Shown: positions 8,588-18,267, numbered from the stretch's first letter. The stretch: 64,000 nt of DNA from Pedobacter sp. MC2016-15 (GCF_026239695.1 NZ_JAPIVS010000008.1:62001-126000), one strand, 5' to 3'. Program-made: numbers and translations. Notes: generated by a model from the letters alone, not told the origin.

Positions 8588-9025
8588 TTAGCCGGGCTCA
8601 AATTCCAGAGATACAGAATTCATGCAAAATCTTTTAAAGGTAGGTGCAGGGCCATCATTGAAAATGTGTCCGAGGTGGGAGTCGCACCTACCACAGGTCA
8701 CTTCAATCCGGCGCATGCCGTAAGTATTGTCTTCTTTATAAATCACACTGTTGGGCTTGATGGCTTCAAAAAAGCTGGGCCATCCGCAGCTGCTGGCAAA
8801 CTTTGCATCAGATTTAAACAGGTGATTTCCGCAAACCGCGCAATAATAATCTCCGATTTCGTCACTATCCCAGTATTTACCGGTAAAGGCGCGTTCTGTA
8901 GCCTGCTCCCTTGATACAGCATAAAGATCTGCCGGCAGGATCTTTTTCCATTCAGAATTGTCTACATGAAGAATGGTGTCGTCTGTTCTCGAATAATATG
9001 GGTTCTCTCTTTGTGTCGTATCCAT
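8588..9025 (-). CDS. msrB: peptide-methionine (R)-S-oxide reductase MsrB
   Basis: MsrB reduces methionine-R-sulfoxide in proteins. From the ATG at 9025 (preferred to a TTG two codons upstream) the protein has 145 residues. It shows both zinc CxxC pairs (CAVC, C62/C65; CGRC, C111/C114), the SSCGWPSF segment with C80, the GMRRIEV strand, DSHLGHIFNDGP and the catalytic RFCMNSVSLEF with C134. No signal peptide, so it is cytoplasmic. It sits 12 bases downstream of the DUF1624 gene on the same strand, probably in one transcript. Confidence 0.96.
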   Translation of the reverse strand: MDTTQRENPYYSRTDDTILHVDNSEWKKILPADLYAVSREQATERAFTGKYWDSDEIGDYYCAVCGNHLFKSDAKFASSCGWPSFFEAIKPNSVIYKEDNTYGMRRIEVTCGRCDSHLGHIFNDGPAPTFKRFCMNSVSLEFEPG

Positions 9026-9037
9026 GATCAATATATT

Positions 9038-10210
9038 TTATATATACTTTAACCACCACTGATTATGCTTTGTTTTATATCTTTTGAACCATAAACAAGG
9101 CAGGTACAGCGAAGCTACAACAAATAACCAAATGGCATAAACTACCGGCAACTGAAAACCAAATCCTGCAGGCTTGAAAAATATGGGTGACTGTATAATA
9201 TCTTTTACCTGGTATCCGCTCAGGAAAAAAGCAACTGCAAGAAGTAAATGGAGGTAGTAGAAATGTGCCACATAATAAAAGAAGGGTACATTACCATAAA
9301 CAGCTATGACCCGGGTAACCTTGTTGGATACATTTTCCAGCGCTGCCAGGATCAGGAGTGCAGGCCCTATGGTCATACAGAAAAATAACAGGGAAGGAGG
9401 ATATTTACTCAGGTTCATAAAGGAAAATACATTTTGGATGAACGTCGGATATTCCTGATGTGGAGCGGGATCGCCATACACATTTATTGTCCTGAGGATG
9501 ATAAAAATCAGGCATAATGCCAGGCCTGACCTGATCAGGTATTTCCTTCTTGTGATCTCACTAAAGTCTTTTTGATACCATGTACCGGCAGCATAACCGA
9601 GAAACATCATACCCGTCCATGGGAGTACGGCGTAAAAAAAGCCGATCAGATGTGTTGGCGAGAGGGGTAGAATAGTTGCTGCACCTGTAAAAAATATTTT
9701 GATGAGAAATGCGGGGGTACCTGTCTGAGGGAGATCTGCAAAGTCGAGGAGATTATGCCCAAAGACGATTAGCATACCCAGGACGGTAACCACTTTCCCG
9801 GAGATTTTGCTAAAGATGCCCAGCAGGATCATACTCCAGCCGATAGACCAGAATACCAGCAGAAAAATAAAAGAATAAACAGGATTGAAGGTCAGTGCAA
9901 AGGTCATGATGATGATCTCAGCGAAGATGAGCCACAGGCCTCTTTTGATCATAAAGATACTTGCCTGCGAGGAGTCTTTTTGTTGTGAGGAGAGGAAGAC
10001 TGAGATGCCCGAAAGAAAAATAAATATTGGTGCACAGAAATGGGTAATCCACCTCGTGAAGTACAAACCTGCATGTGTAGTTGCAGGATTAAGCGGATCT
10101 GCTGAAGCCGCCGAAATATGAAAGAAGTCCCTGGTGTGGTCTAAAGCCATGATGATCATCACAAGGCCCCTCAGGATATCGATGGATTGGATACGGGTAG
10201 TCTTTTCCAT
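9038..10210 (-). CDS. DUF1624 multi-pass membrane protein (HGSNAT-like acyltransferase family)
   Basis: The 390-residue protein opens with RIQSIDILRGLVMIIMALDH, the hallmark of the DUF1624/heparan-alpha-glucosaminide N-acetyltransferase-like family, then HTRDFF and about ten hydrophobic helices. Family members are thought to carry acyl groups across the membrane; the acceptor here is unknown. It leads a two-gene minus-strand unit with msrB. Confidence 0.88.
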   Translation of the reverse strand: MEKTTRIQSIDILRGLVMIIMALDHTRDFFHISAASADPLNPATTHAGLYFTRWITHFCAPIFIFLSGISVFLSSQQKDSSQASIFMIKRGLWLIFAEIIIMTFALTFNPVYSFIFLLVFWSIGWSMILLGIFSKISGKVVTVLGMLIVFGHNLLDFADLPQTGTPAFLIKIFFTGAATILPLSPTHLIGFFYAVLPWTGMMFLGYAAGTWYQKDFSEITRRKYLIRSGLALCLIFIILRTINVYGDPAPHQEYPTFIQNVFSFMNLSKYPPSLLFFCMTIGPALLILAALENVSNKVTRVIAVYGNVPFFYYVAHFYYLHLLLAVAFFLSGYQVKDIIQSPIFFKPAGFGFQLPVVYAIWLFVVASLYLPCLWFKRYKTKHNQWWLKYI

Positions 10211-10321
10211 AAGTTCTGATTAAAATAATGCTGATGAATTATTTCTACAAATTAAATGTTTTTATCTTAATATAAACTTTATATAGGTGGTATATTTTTA
10301 GGCAACCAACTATTAACTTCT

Positions 10322-11689
10322 ATGAAGATAAGTTCTCAGGTGCTTAGATGGCTGATGGCAGGCCTTTCGCTGCTCGGTAGCATGGGCTGCCGCAAGGCAA
10401 ATCACCGCCCTGAATTTCCTTCTGGATCTTCCGAAAGCGTCAACTCCTGGGTCCTGGACAGCATGCAGGTTTATTATTACTGGAATGCTGCTTTACCAGA
10501 CTATATTAAATTTAAACAAAAACCTGCAGATTTTTTTAAGAAGATCATTGATCACTCAGATCGTTTCTCAGCACTGGTAAATCCTGACCTTCCGGAGAGT
10601 TACCCTCCCTCACTGGTACATACGATGGGCTTCGACCTGATTAGCGTGCAGAATGGTGACGGAACCGTAGCCACAATGGTCAGTCTTGTCGTTCCCGGAG
10701 CAGATGCCGATGTTAAAGGTCTGCACAGGGGAGATATGATTAAAACTATTGATGGAGTTACTCCAACAGCGGCAAATATCAGTACACTGACAGCAAAGGT
10801 AATTGAAAGCCGGACTGCCGTACTGCAAATTGCAGATGGGGCGGCCCCCCTAACTATCGGGCGACTTAGAAACAGCGAACCGCCTGTCTATCTCTATAAA
10901 GTATTACATTCCGGAGCGAAGAGTTATGGGTACCTTTTTTTGAATTCTTTCGAAGATGCCGCGCTGAATCCGCTACTGGAGTCATTTAGCTATTTTAAGC
11001 AGCAGCAGGTGCAGGAACTGATACTGGATCTTCGCTATAATCCTGGCGGCAGTGTCCCTGTTGCGGCTGCGCTTGCTTCCATGATCGCAGGATCTGCCAG
11101 GGAAACTGATGTTTTTGTGGATTACCGGGGCAATTCCAAAGCAGGTGTAAAGAAAAGGAGTTTCGCGGATGAACTGGCAAGACTCCCTCAGAGCATCAGG
11201 AAAAGTTTTGCGCAACTCAGCGCGTACCGGCTCGGGATTAACAGGATATTTATCCTTAGCGGAAACCATACCGCATCCGCTGCCGAACTGACCATTAATG
11301 CTTTAAAGCCCTATTTGAACGTCATCCAGCTCGGGGGGAAAACCTTGGGCAAAGACATGGCCAGCTTTGTGATCAAAGATTACCGCAATCCCCAGGTAGT
11401 GCCCAAATGGGAGATTTATCCGATGGTGTTCAAGTTGTACAATGCCGCAGGCAAAGGTGATTACAGCAGCGGGCTGGTTCCGGATCAACCGGTAGAGGAA
11501 CTTTCAGTATTGCCCTTCAAACCTTTCGGTGATCTCAGTGATCCACTGATCAGGCAATGTTTGGTTGTCTCGGGAGGAGCAGTAATATCCGCTTCAAGGA
11601 AGAGTTCTGAAGTAAACTCCCGGACTTTAATATTTGATTCAAGGGAGATAGTTGATAGGAGGTCCGGAATAAGGATTTCAAAAAACTAA
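10322..11689 (+). CDS. S41-family (C-terminal processing) peptidase, lipoprotein
   Basis: The N-terminus has a lipobox (SLLGSMGCRK), so the protease is probably membrane-anchored on the periplasmic side. An S41 N-terminal helical part (VLDSMQVYYYWN) is followed by a PDZ-like segment (about 95-185, GADADVKGLHRGDMIKTIDG) and the S41 core: LILDLRYNPGGSV, the serine in GNHTASAAEL, and GGKTLGKDMASF with the candidate catalytic lysine. At 455 residues it matches Bacteroidota S41 lipoproteins. Substrate unknown. It precedes the ECF sigma gene but is separated from it by about 80 bp. Confidence 0.9.
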   Translation: MKISSQVLRWLMAGLSLLGSMGCRKANHRPEFPSGSSESVNSWVLDSMQVYYYWNAALPDYIKFKQKPADFFKKIIDHSDRFSALVNPDLPESYPPSLVHTMGFDLISVQNGDGTVATMVSLVVPGADADVKGLHRGDMIKTIDGVTPTAANISTLTAKVIESRTAVLQIADGAAPLTIGRLRNSEPPVYLYKVLHSGAKSYGYLFLNSFEDAALNPLLESFSYFKQQQVQELILDLRYNPGGSVPVAAALASMIAGSARETDVFVDYRGNSKAGVKKRSFADELARLPQSIRKSFAQLSAYRLGINRIFILSGNHTASAAELTINALKPYLNVIQLGGKTLGKDMASFVIKDYRNPQVVPKWEIYPMVFKLYNAAGKGDYSSGLVPDQPVEELSVLPFKPFGDLSDPLIRQCLVVSGGAVISASRKSSEVNSRTLIFDSREIVDRRSGIRISKN

Positions 11690-11756
11690 AAATATGTATT
11701 CATTTAAGTTAACATTTATTTAATCTTTGGTTGATGTGTTGCTTCATATTCAAACT

Positions 11757-11764
11757 TAAATTTG
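11757..11764 (+). promoter_or_regulatory. candidate -7 box (TAAATTTG) for the ECF sigma gene
   Basis: TAAATTTG fits TAnnTTTG. A TTG at 11731-11733 gives 23 bp spacing, the upper end of the usual range. The start ATG at 11771 lies only six bases after the box, so the transcript would be almost leaderless. Confidence 0.45.
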
Positions 11765-11770
11765 CAGTGT

Positions 11771-12370
11771 ATGACTGTGTTATCTAAAAGTAAGATTCTG
11801 GATTTCATTGCGGGCGACGAAACTGCCTTTGCCCATATCTATAACCTGTATTACAGGGATATTAAGTCGTACTGCTTTAAGCATACGCGCTCTGCTGAAA
11901 CTGCTGAAGAACTGGTCAGCGATGTGTTTCTCCGCTTTTGGGAAGCACGTGCACAGTTTGACCCTGAACGTGATGTAAAACCATACCTGCTTACGATTAC
12001 GAAAAATGTAACTTTCAGCTGGCTGAAGAGAATGCTTAGTGACCAGAAGATGAAATCTGAATTTCGGGGACGCTATCTTTCTGATCAGGATGCTGCCAAC
12101 CAGGATGTGGTCATGACCGCCGCTATGGATCTGAGCGTATTGCGCGGAATCATTGGACAGCATATGCCGCTGAAGAGGAAACAGGTGTTTGAGCTCTGTA
12201 AAATCGATGGTCTCTCGTACGCCGAAGCGGCCAATGTCCTTGCCATCAGTAAAGAAACGGTAAAAGAGCACATGAGTCTGGCAAAAAAAGATATGAACAG
12301 ACTCGCGGATGCCGCAGATTATCTTTATCTTCTGATACCTGTTGTGGCTGCAGTAAATTATTTTTTTTAA
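11771..12370 (+). CDS. ECF RNA polymerase sigma-70 factor (FecI-like, Bacteroides expansion type)
   Basis: From the ATG at 11771 the protein has 199 residues. Region 2 is visible in FAHIYNLYYRDIKSYC and AEELVSDVFLRFWEAR, region 4 in LSYAEAANVLAISKETVKEHM. It would direct polymerase to its own regulon. Next to it is a FecR anti-sigma gene, and then a TonB receptor with an N-terminal STN domain, the usual three-part surface-signalling arrangement: occupied receptor, FecR, sigma release. It ends in a hydrophobic tail (LYLLIPVVAAVNYFF). Confidence 0.95.
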   Translation: MTVLSKSKILDFIAGDETAFAHIYNLYYRDIKSYCFKHTRSAETAEELVSDVFLRFWEARAQFDPERDVKPYLLTITKNVTFSWLKRMLSDQKMKSEFRGRYLSDQDAANQDVVMTAAMDLSVLRGIIGQHMPLKRKQVFELCKIDGLSYAEAANVLAISKETVKEHMSLAKKDMNRLADAADYLYLLIPVVAAVNYFF

Positions 12371-12412
12371 ACTGATCCCCCCTACGCCTGATGCTCAGTA
12401 GTATATAGGAGT

Positions 12413-13345
12413 ATGAAGTTGAGTGATAAAAAGAATCTCTATCAAAGATTTTTGAATAAAGAATTAGATACAGCAGAGCTGGATGAGTTTTTCCAGTTGG
12501 TGGAGAACGGGGAATTTGACGAAGATTACCTGGAGGTAATGCCGGATCTGGATGAAGAAGGAAGTGTCGCTGCGCCTGTGGTACAAAAACCTGTATTCAA
12601 ATTTTTCAGCAGAATCGCGATCGCTGCGTCACTGCTCCTCGTTGCCGGTTTTGGCTACTGGTCTTACCGCAAGGCTGAAAATATCAAACAACAATCAACA
12701 TATACCGTCGTACAGGTTCCTGTAGGTTCCATGAAGATCATTACCTTGAAGGATCATTCTGTCATTACGCTCAATTCCGGATCTGTCTTCAAATATCCTG
12801 CTGCTTTCGCCGATCATCACCGCCGGGTATTTCTTTTGAAGGGGAAAGCCTTTTTCCAGGTGGCTAAAGATACAACCAAACCATTTACCGTCTTCTCTGC
12901 CAAATTATCTACTACCGTTCTCGGTACTTCCTTCACAGTGGAAAACTACCGTAACTATGGTGTGGAGAAAATACGCCTTTTTACAGGAAGGGTGCAAATA
13001 GGCAGCAGGGATAAAGATTTTGCACCGGTGCTGCTCAATCCTGGTCAGCAATATATCCAAAGTGGCCTTTCCGGTATCAAATCTATTTTTACGAATACCA
13101 CTGAAGTTAAGCCACATTCGGAAGATGGTACGCTGGAATTTGATGGTACCACGCTTTCTGAAGCCTTAATTCGGGTAGCTGACTATTACAATACTGATTT
13201 GCATTTTGACCAGCACCAGCTGTCATCCTTTGCCATTAGTGGCAGGTTCAGCAATGAACCCATCGAAGATGTGCTGCATACATTACTATTTACTCACCAT
13301 TTAAAGTTTAAAAAAATCCCTGAGGGGTATCGGATTATGAAATAA
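12413..13345 (+). CDS. FecR-type anti-sigma factor with DUF4974
   Basis: The 310-residue protein has a cytoplasmic N-terminus that would hold the sigma factor, one membrane helix (about 64-82, IAIAASLLLVAGFGYW), a FecR domain (VPVGSMKIITLKDHSVITLN, FLLKGKAFFQVAKDTTKPF) and a C-terminal DUF4974 (LEFDGTTLSEALIRVADYYN). It should sense the STN domain of the TonB receptor encoded next. A strong hairpin follows its stop. Confidence 0.95.
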   Translation: MKLSDKKNLYQRFLNKELDTAELDEFFQLVENGEFDEDYLEVMPDLDEEGSVAAPVVQKPVFKFFSRIAIAASLLLVAGFGYWSYRKAENIKQQSTYTVVQVPVGSMKIITLKDHSVITLNSGSVFKYPAAFADHHRRVFLLKGKAFFQVAKDTTKPFTVFSAKLSTTVLGTSFTVENYRNYGVEKIRLFTGRVQIGSRDKDFAPVLLNPGQQYIQSGLSGIKSIFTNTTEVKPHSEDGTLEFDGTTLSEALIRVADYYNTDLHFDQHQLSSFAISGRFSNEPIEDVLHTLLFTHHLKFKKIPEGYRIMK

Positions 13346-13380
13346 GGCAGCAATAGATCAGGTACAACCTGAAAATAAGA

Positions 13381-13407
13381 AGGAGTACTGCTGGCGGCAG
13401 TACTCCT
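13381..13407 (+). terminator. hairpin between FecR gene and TonB-receptor gene
   Basis: AGGAGTACTGC (13381-13391) and GCAGTACTCCT (13397-13407) form a perfect 11 bp stem with a 5-base loop. Only a weak CTTAATT follows, so it could be a terminator, an attenuator or a processing site. It separates the sigma/anti-sigma pair from the structural genes. Confidence 0.6.
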
Positions 13408-13481
13408 CTTAATTATCGGCAAAGCCGACAAAAAACAATGATAAATTACGATTCACAGGCGCAATAAACCATTCCAAAAGT

Positions 13482-16400
13482 ATGATTATATCTTTACTGT
13501 CCAAAAAAAAATATGCAGTATATCCTAATAAAAATCTAAAACTTATAACTTTTTTAATAGTTTTTTTATCAATTAACAAGCTTTCCAAAAGTTTTGCTCA
13601 GTCTGGTAACATCTCTCTAAATTACAAGAGCTGTAATGCGCAGCAGTTGTTAAAGGAGCTGGACCGGCAGTCTCCATATACTTTCTTTTTTGATCCCGGT
13701 CAAATGAGTGGGCTGCAGCTGCAGAATATCAGTTACAAAAACACCCCAATCAAAGCAGTGCTGGAAGATCTGGAGAAAAAAACAAATCTTAGCTTTTCAA
13801 TACTCAATTCGAATATCTCTGTAAGGCTGGTTGCAAAGATTCCAGTAAAAAAGCAGGAGCCGGGCAAACTCAGCGGCAAAATCACAGATGAAAAGGCACA
13901 GGATTTTCCAAGTGCGGGGATCCGGGTTGCGGAGCTGGGCAGGGGCATGCAGAGTTCCCTTGACGGAACGTATACGCTTGAGCTTCCTCCCGGAACCTAT
14001 ACCCTCGAAATTAGCTATGTCTCGTACCAAACCCAGCGAATAACAGGTGTGCAAATCAAACCGGGGGCGGTAACTAAACTGGATGTTTCCATGAAACCTG
14101 CAGCTAATGCGCTGAAGGAAGTAGTGGTTACGTCTGGTTTTCAACGTGCTTCAGCAGCTGGATTGTATGCAAGACAAAAAAATGCTGCTGGTATCACCGA
14201 TGGTATTTCTGAGGCCCAAATTGCCCGAACACCTGATAACAACGTAGGGGCGGTGTTAAAAAGAGTCAGTGGGTTAAACGTGGTGGATAACCGATATGTA
14301 GTAGTTCGTGGTTTGAGCGATCGCTATAACCAGGCCCAGATTGATGGGGTAACGCAGCCGAGTACGGAGATGAACCAGCGGAATTTTGCGTTTGATGCGA
14401 TTCCGGCGGAGATTGTGAGTAGTGTAGTCGTAAACAAAACAGCGACGCCGGATCTGTCTTCAGAATTTGCCGGTGGTCAGGTTAGTGTGAATACTTTAGA
14501 TGTACCGGTACAGAATTTCACGCAGTTCCAAATCGGCACAGGTTACAATACCAACACCATAGGAAAAGATTTTATCCAGGCCGGCAAAAGGGGCGGGGCA
14601 GAGTTTTTTGGTTTTCCTGCTAGCGGACACAAGCTGGCGCCAGGTATGAAAAGCTGGAATTTTAGTACTATCCCTATTGCTCCCGCGTATACTGTTGCAC
14701 AAAGCAGAACATTTGATCCGGAGGGATTCAGGATGTACAGATATGGTTTCCAGCCCAACCAAAATTATAGGTTCAGCTTTGGTCGTGTCTATCCGCTAAA
14801 AAACAATCTGAATTTTGGTTTTGTGGGTGGTGCAACTTTACGAAATAGTCAGGAAATAAATGAGTATATCAGTAGAAGGGCCGGTGCGCAGCCCACATAT
14901 ATCGATAGTGTAAATCACCGTCAGAACGGAATAATCTACAAATTCAACTCTATGCTCAGCGGTTTGCTAAATCTTGGTCTGCAAGGAAAAGCATTTAAGC
15001 TAAGTTTCAGGAACCTGTATTCTCATACTTACAAAAATGACAACTATACTTATGAAAGTGCAGATCCTGATAACCTAAGTAATACTTCGCCTGACTTCAG
15101 AATAAAGTTTAACCTACAGTCTCCGGAAAGCACCACCATTTTACAACACAAATTGGAGGCTGAGCATAATATTGGCGAAAGTGGTATCAAATTTTCCTGG
15201 AATGCCTCCTATACGAGTGTCAGGCAGACAATAGATGACCGGCGCAGATCCAAAGCGAGGGGCTCAGGAAAAATTAATGGTATTCAATACTTTCAGCGTC
15301 ATGTTGTGAATAATCCTTCCGCCATGGATGGAGATGCAGATTACCGTCTTTATATGGATACCAAAGAAAAAGATTACAATTGGGGGGCTAATCTATCAAG
15401 GAGCTTTGACGTTTTAAATGATAAAATCCTGTTCAAAATCGGTTATAGCGGCTTTAATAAAAAGCGTAAGCTAAAAAATACCACGGCAGAAATATACAGT
15501 ACAGATAGGGCGGTAATTCCTGTGGGCCCCTATGAATACAGTTTGCGGCCTGACAAAGTCGGAACAGGACCAGGACAAATATTTTACTATATACCCGGAA
15601 ACAGTGGTTCCCAATTCGATGGTGTGGCAACATCGAATAGTGCTTATGCGATGCTTGATCAACATTTTTTTAAGAAAATCAGGCTAGTATATGGGGTTAG
15701 AATGGAATCCTACAATCTGGCTAACTTGTATTATGCTAATCCGGATTCTATAGCGGGGACTAACAAGGATGTACGGAAGAATTATTTGCCTTCGGTAAAT
15801 GCAACTTATAGCATCACGGAAAATATGAATCTCAGGGCCTCGTATGCAGCTACCGTCGTTAGGCCTGATTTCAGGGAAACTTCGAATTTTAACTTGTATG
15901 ATCCTGTGCTCGACGCAACGATTCAGGGAGCAAATGTGATAAGTACGCTCATCAAAAATACGGATATAAGATATGAATGGTATCCGACACCTGGGGAGAT
16001 CATTTCTATTTCAGGATTTTATAAAAGATTTGATAAACCAATAGAACTCGTTTTTCTTCAGGAGGGAATTGTAGACCGTTATGCATTTCAGAATCAGAAG
16101 TCGGCCACAAACTATGGTCTTGAAATGGAAGTCCGAAAATCACTGGCCTTTATTTCTGACCTGTCCTGGCTTAAATATTTAACGATTTTTGGAAATGGTA
16201 CCATCATCAGATCAAAGGTTAATGCATTAGTCTACACGGGTACTCCAGATAAGCCTATAGTGCAGGAGGGTAAATTTAAAAGACCGCTTTTCGGCCAGTC
16301 ACCCTGGATTGTAAACGCCGGTATCACTTATTCCAGAGAGCAGTATGGATTGAATCTGGTTTATAACAGATCTGGGTACCGCACCTATACCGTTCATAAT

Positions 16401-16688
16401 TCACCAAGCCAGGTCGAATACGAAATGGGACGAAATCTGGTGGATTTGCAGTTGTTTACCAGGATTTTTAAGCAAAAAGCTGAGTTGAAACTCAATATCG
16501 CCAATCTTTTAAATGCTAAAAGTTTCTATTATCAGAATTGGGAAGGATATGATGGTGGAGGTTCTGGAGGGGTGACCACCTTAAAACCGGGAAAGTCTGA
16601 TAAATACAAAAAGGAAGAGGGAGATTATATTAGCTACAGGATTAACTACGGCACTAACGTAAGTATGGCTTTTACTTATAAATTCTAA
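13482..16688 (+). CDS. TonB-dependent outer-membrane receptor with N-terminal STN domain
   Basis: After a signal peptide (to about residue 40, SKSFAQS) come an STN domain (SLNYKSCNAQQLLKELDRQ to ISVRL, about 45-118), a carboxypeptidase-regulatory-like beta domain (LSGKITDEKAQDFPSAGIRV), a plug (NNVGAVLKRVSGLNVVDNRY, VVRGLSDRYNQAQIDGV) and a beta-barrel ending NVSMAFTYKF. STN-bearing receptors transduce to FecR-type anti-sigmas, which fits the upstream pair. No SusD-like gene follows; two lipoproteins stand in that place. The 1068-residue length is normal. Ligand unknown. Confidence 0.95.
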   Translation: MIISLLSKKKYAVYPNKNLKLITFLIVFLSINKLSKSFAQSGNISLNYKSCNAQQLLKELDRQSPYTFFFDPGQMSGLQLQNISYKNTPIKAVLEDLEKKTNLSFSILNSNISVRLVAKIPVKKQEPGKLSGKITDEKAQDFPSAGIRVAELGRGMQSSLDGTYTLELPPGTYTLEISYVSYQTQRITGVQIKPGAVTKLDVSMKPAANALKEVVVTSGFQRASAAGLYARQKNAAGITDGISEAQIARTPDNNVGAVLKRVSGLNVVDNRYVVVRGLSDRYNQAQIDGVTQPSTEMNQRNFAFDAIPAEIVSSVVVNKTATPDLSSEFAGGQVSVNTLDVPVQNFTQFQIGTGYNTNTIGKDFIQAGKRGGAEFFGFPASGHKLAPGMKSWNFSTIPIAPAYTVAQSRTFDPEGFRMYRYGFQPNQNYRFSFGRVYPLKNNLNFGFVGGATLRNSQEINEYISRRAGAQPTYIDSVNHRQNGIIYKFNSMLSGLLNLGLQGKAFKLSFRNLYSHTYKNDNYTYESADPDNLSNTSPDFRIKFNLQSPESTTILQHKLEAEHNIGESGIKFSWNASYTSVRQTIDDRRRSKARGSGKINGIQYFQRHVVNNPSAMDGDADYRLYMDTKEKDYNWGANLSRSFDVLNDKILFKIGYSGFNKKRKLKNTTAEIYSTDRAVIPVGPYEYSLRPDKVGTGPGQIFYYIPGNSGSQFDGVATSNSAYAMLDQHFFKKIRLVYGVRMESYNLANLYYANPDSIAGTNKDVRKNYLPSVNATYSITENMNLRASYAATVVRPDFRETSNFNLYDPVLDATIQGANVISTLIKNTDIRYEWYPTPGEIISISGFYKRFDKPIELVFLQEGIVDRYAFQNQKSATNYGLEMEVRKSLAFISDLSWLKYLTIFGNGTIIRSKVNALVYTGTPDKPIVQEGKFKRPLFGQSPWIVNAGITYSREQYGLNLVYNRSGYRTYTVHNSPSQVEYEMGRNLVDLQLFTRIFKQKAELKLNIANLLNAKSFYYQNWEGYDGGGSGGVTTLKPGKSDKYKKEEGDYISYRINYGTNVSMAFTYKF

Positions 16689-16727
16689 GTATTTAAGGTA
16701 AACGTCTGATTGTTAGATAAAAATTAA

Positions 16728-16779
16728 TATTAAATTAACATAAATGTATATTAAATTAAATATTGTTCTATTAAATTTA
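16728..16779 (+). repeat. three phased AT-rich 11-mer repeats upstream of a lipoprotein gene
   Basis: TATTAAATTAA occurs at 16728-16738 and 16749-16759, and TATTAAATTTA at 16769-16779. The starts are 21 and 20 bp apart, close to two helical turns. They lie 36-87 bp before the ATG at 16815, where a promoter or operator would be. Function is inferred from spacing only. Confidence 0.6.
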
Positions 16780-16814
16780 TGATATAACAAAAACCATAAA
16801 CCAATTAAAAAACA

Positions 16815-18200
16815 ATGAAACAATTCACAAAACAAGCACTGGCGATTGTAGCAATTGCCGCATTTGCAGTAGCAGGATGTAAGAAAGGCGCTGACGGGAA
16901 TTTTGATCGTTCAAACGGAGCTGGCGGGCCCTTTGACGGAGCAGACTCAGTAATCACCGGAAACATTACTGCAAGCAGAACATTAAGTCCTGGTAAAGTT
17001 TACAAATTAAATGGCGTAGTTTATGTAACTGGCGGAGCAAAACTAACCATCAAACCAGGCACCGTAATCACCCGTGGAGAAACTGTAAACTACAAAGTTG
17101 ATCCTGCAACATCAGTTATCAATGCAATTGCAGGAGTTTTGGTAATCACAAAAGATGCGACAATTGATGCAGTGGGTACGCCTACACAGCCAATTGTATT
17201 TACTACGCCAAATGACATCGGTTCACGTGTAGCAGGTGATTTTGGTGGTGTAATCATCCTGGGTGAGTCAACTACAAACAAACCAACGGATCAGATTATT
17301 GAAGGTTTACCAAGGTATGATGCCAATGGAATTTCTTTAGGTGTCGATATTACTTATGGTGGTTCAATCCCTGCTGATAACTCAGGAAGATTCAGGTATG
17401 TACGTATCGAGTACGCTGGTTATAAACTGGCAGAGAATAACGAAATCAACGGTCTGACGCTGGGTGGAGTAGGATCAGATACACAATTGGATCACGTTCA
17501 GGTTTCATGGGGTGCTGACGATGCCTTTGAATTCTTCGGTGGTACAGTAAATGCAAGTTACCTGGCTGCAGTTGGAAATGATGATGATGATTTTGATACT
17601 GATTTCGGTTACAGCGGCAGCATTCAGTATGCATTTGGGTTGAAAGATCCTTCATCTACACATAGTTCAAGTGGTACTGTATCAGATTCTAACGGTATCG
17701 AATCTGATAACGACGGAACGGGTTCATCGGCCCCTCCAAGGACAAAACCTGTCTATTCAAACTTTACTTTGCTTGGATATGCTGCGCAAACTACAAGTCT
17801 TCGTTCCGGAAATCGCTGGAGAAGAAATACTGACCTTTCAATCAGCAACTCGATCATTGCCGGTTACAATACAGGTGCTGAATTTGAAGCCGGAGGACCA
17901 GCCGCCAGTGCAACAGGATTTGTAAATAACAAGCTTCATGGTTACACAGTGGCTTCCGCTACCACTTTACCAACATCAAACAGTTTGTCAACAGCTGCCG
18001 ATGCTACCTCATTTATAGACCTTGGTGGTACTACGGCTAATCCATTGAGTCCGTTCTATTCGTCAGCAGTACGCGGAACGTATACTGTACGGAACTTACT
18101 GGCCAGAACGGATAATACAAAAGGTGCAGTGATTGTTTCAAACCTATCAAACTGGAATTCAGGATGGTTGAATTTCAATTTCCAGGAAAGTTATGACTAA
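16815..18200 (+). CDS. surface lipoprotein of the Bacteroidota beta-repeat family, function unknown
   Basis: The 461-residue protein has a lipobox (AAFAVAGCKKG). It then reads ITASRTLSPGKVYKLNGVVY, GAKLTIKPGTVITRGE, DATIDAVGTPTQPIVFTTPN and GDFGGVIILGES. I recognise this set as a widespread Bacteroidota lipoprotein, often encoded next to TonB receptors and probably a right-handed beta-helix. A DDDDFDTDFG stretch (about residue 257) could bind calcium. Its position directly after a TonB receptor suggests that it helps capture that receptor's ligand. Annotations of related proteins as multidrug transporters have no support in the sequence. Confidence 0.8.
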   Translation: MKQFTKQALAIVAIAAFAVAGCKKGADGNFDRSNGAGGPFDGADSVITGNITASRTLSPGKVYKLNGVVYVTGGAKLTIKPGTVITRGETVNYKVDPATSVINAIAGVLVITKDATIDAVGTPTQPIVFTTPNDIGSRVAGDFGGVIILGESTTNKPTDQIIEGLPRYDANGISLGVDITYGGSIPADNSGRFRYVRIEYAGYKLAENNEINGLTLGGVGSDTQLDHVQVSWGADDAFEFFGGTVNASYLAAVGNDDDDFDTDFGYSGSIQYAFGLKDPSSTHSSSGTVSDSNGIESDNDGTGSSAPPRTKPVYSNFTLLGYAAQTTSLRSGNRWRRNTDLSISNSIIAGYNTGAEFEAGGPAASATGFVNNKLHGYTVASATTLPTSNSLSTAADATSFIDLGGTTANPLSPFYSSAVRGTYTVRNLLARTDNTKGAVIVSNLSNWNSGWLNFNFQESYD

Positions 18201-18230
18201 TCAGTCAAAAGTAATTTAGAAATTTTATAC

Positions 18231-18267
18231 AGGAATAGCTTGTCCTCATTTGAGGACTGCTATTCCT
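18231..18267 (+). terminator. long hairpin between two lipoprotein genes
   Basis: AGGAATAGC (18231-18239) pairs with GCTATTCCT (18259-18267), and GTCCTC (18242-18247) with GAGGAC (18252-18257) inside it. This is a 15 bp stem with a small internal bulge and a 4-base loop. No T-run follows, so it may be a partial terminator or an mRNA-stability element that sets the high expression of the upstream lipoprotein. Confidence 0.55.

Noticed and set aside
16815-18200. Annotation as a multidrug transporter
   Set aside because: It is a lipoprotein with beta-helix-like repeats and no membrane helices beyond the signal; the transporter label seen for relatives is not supported.
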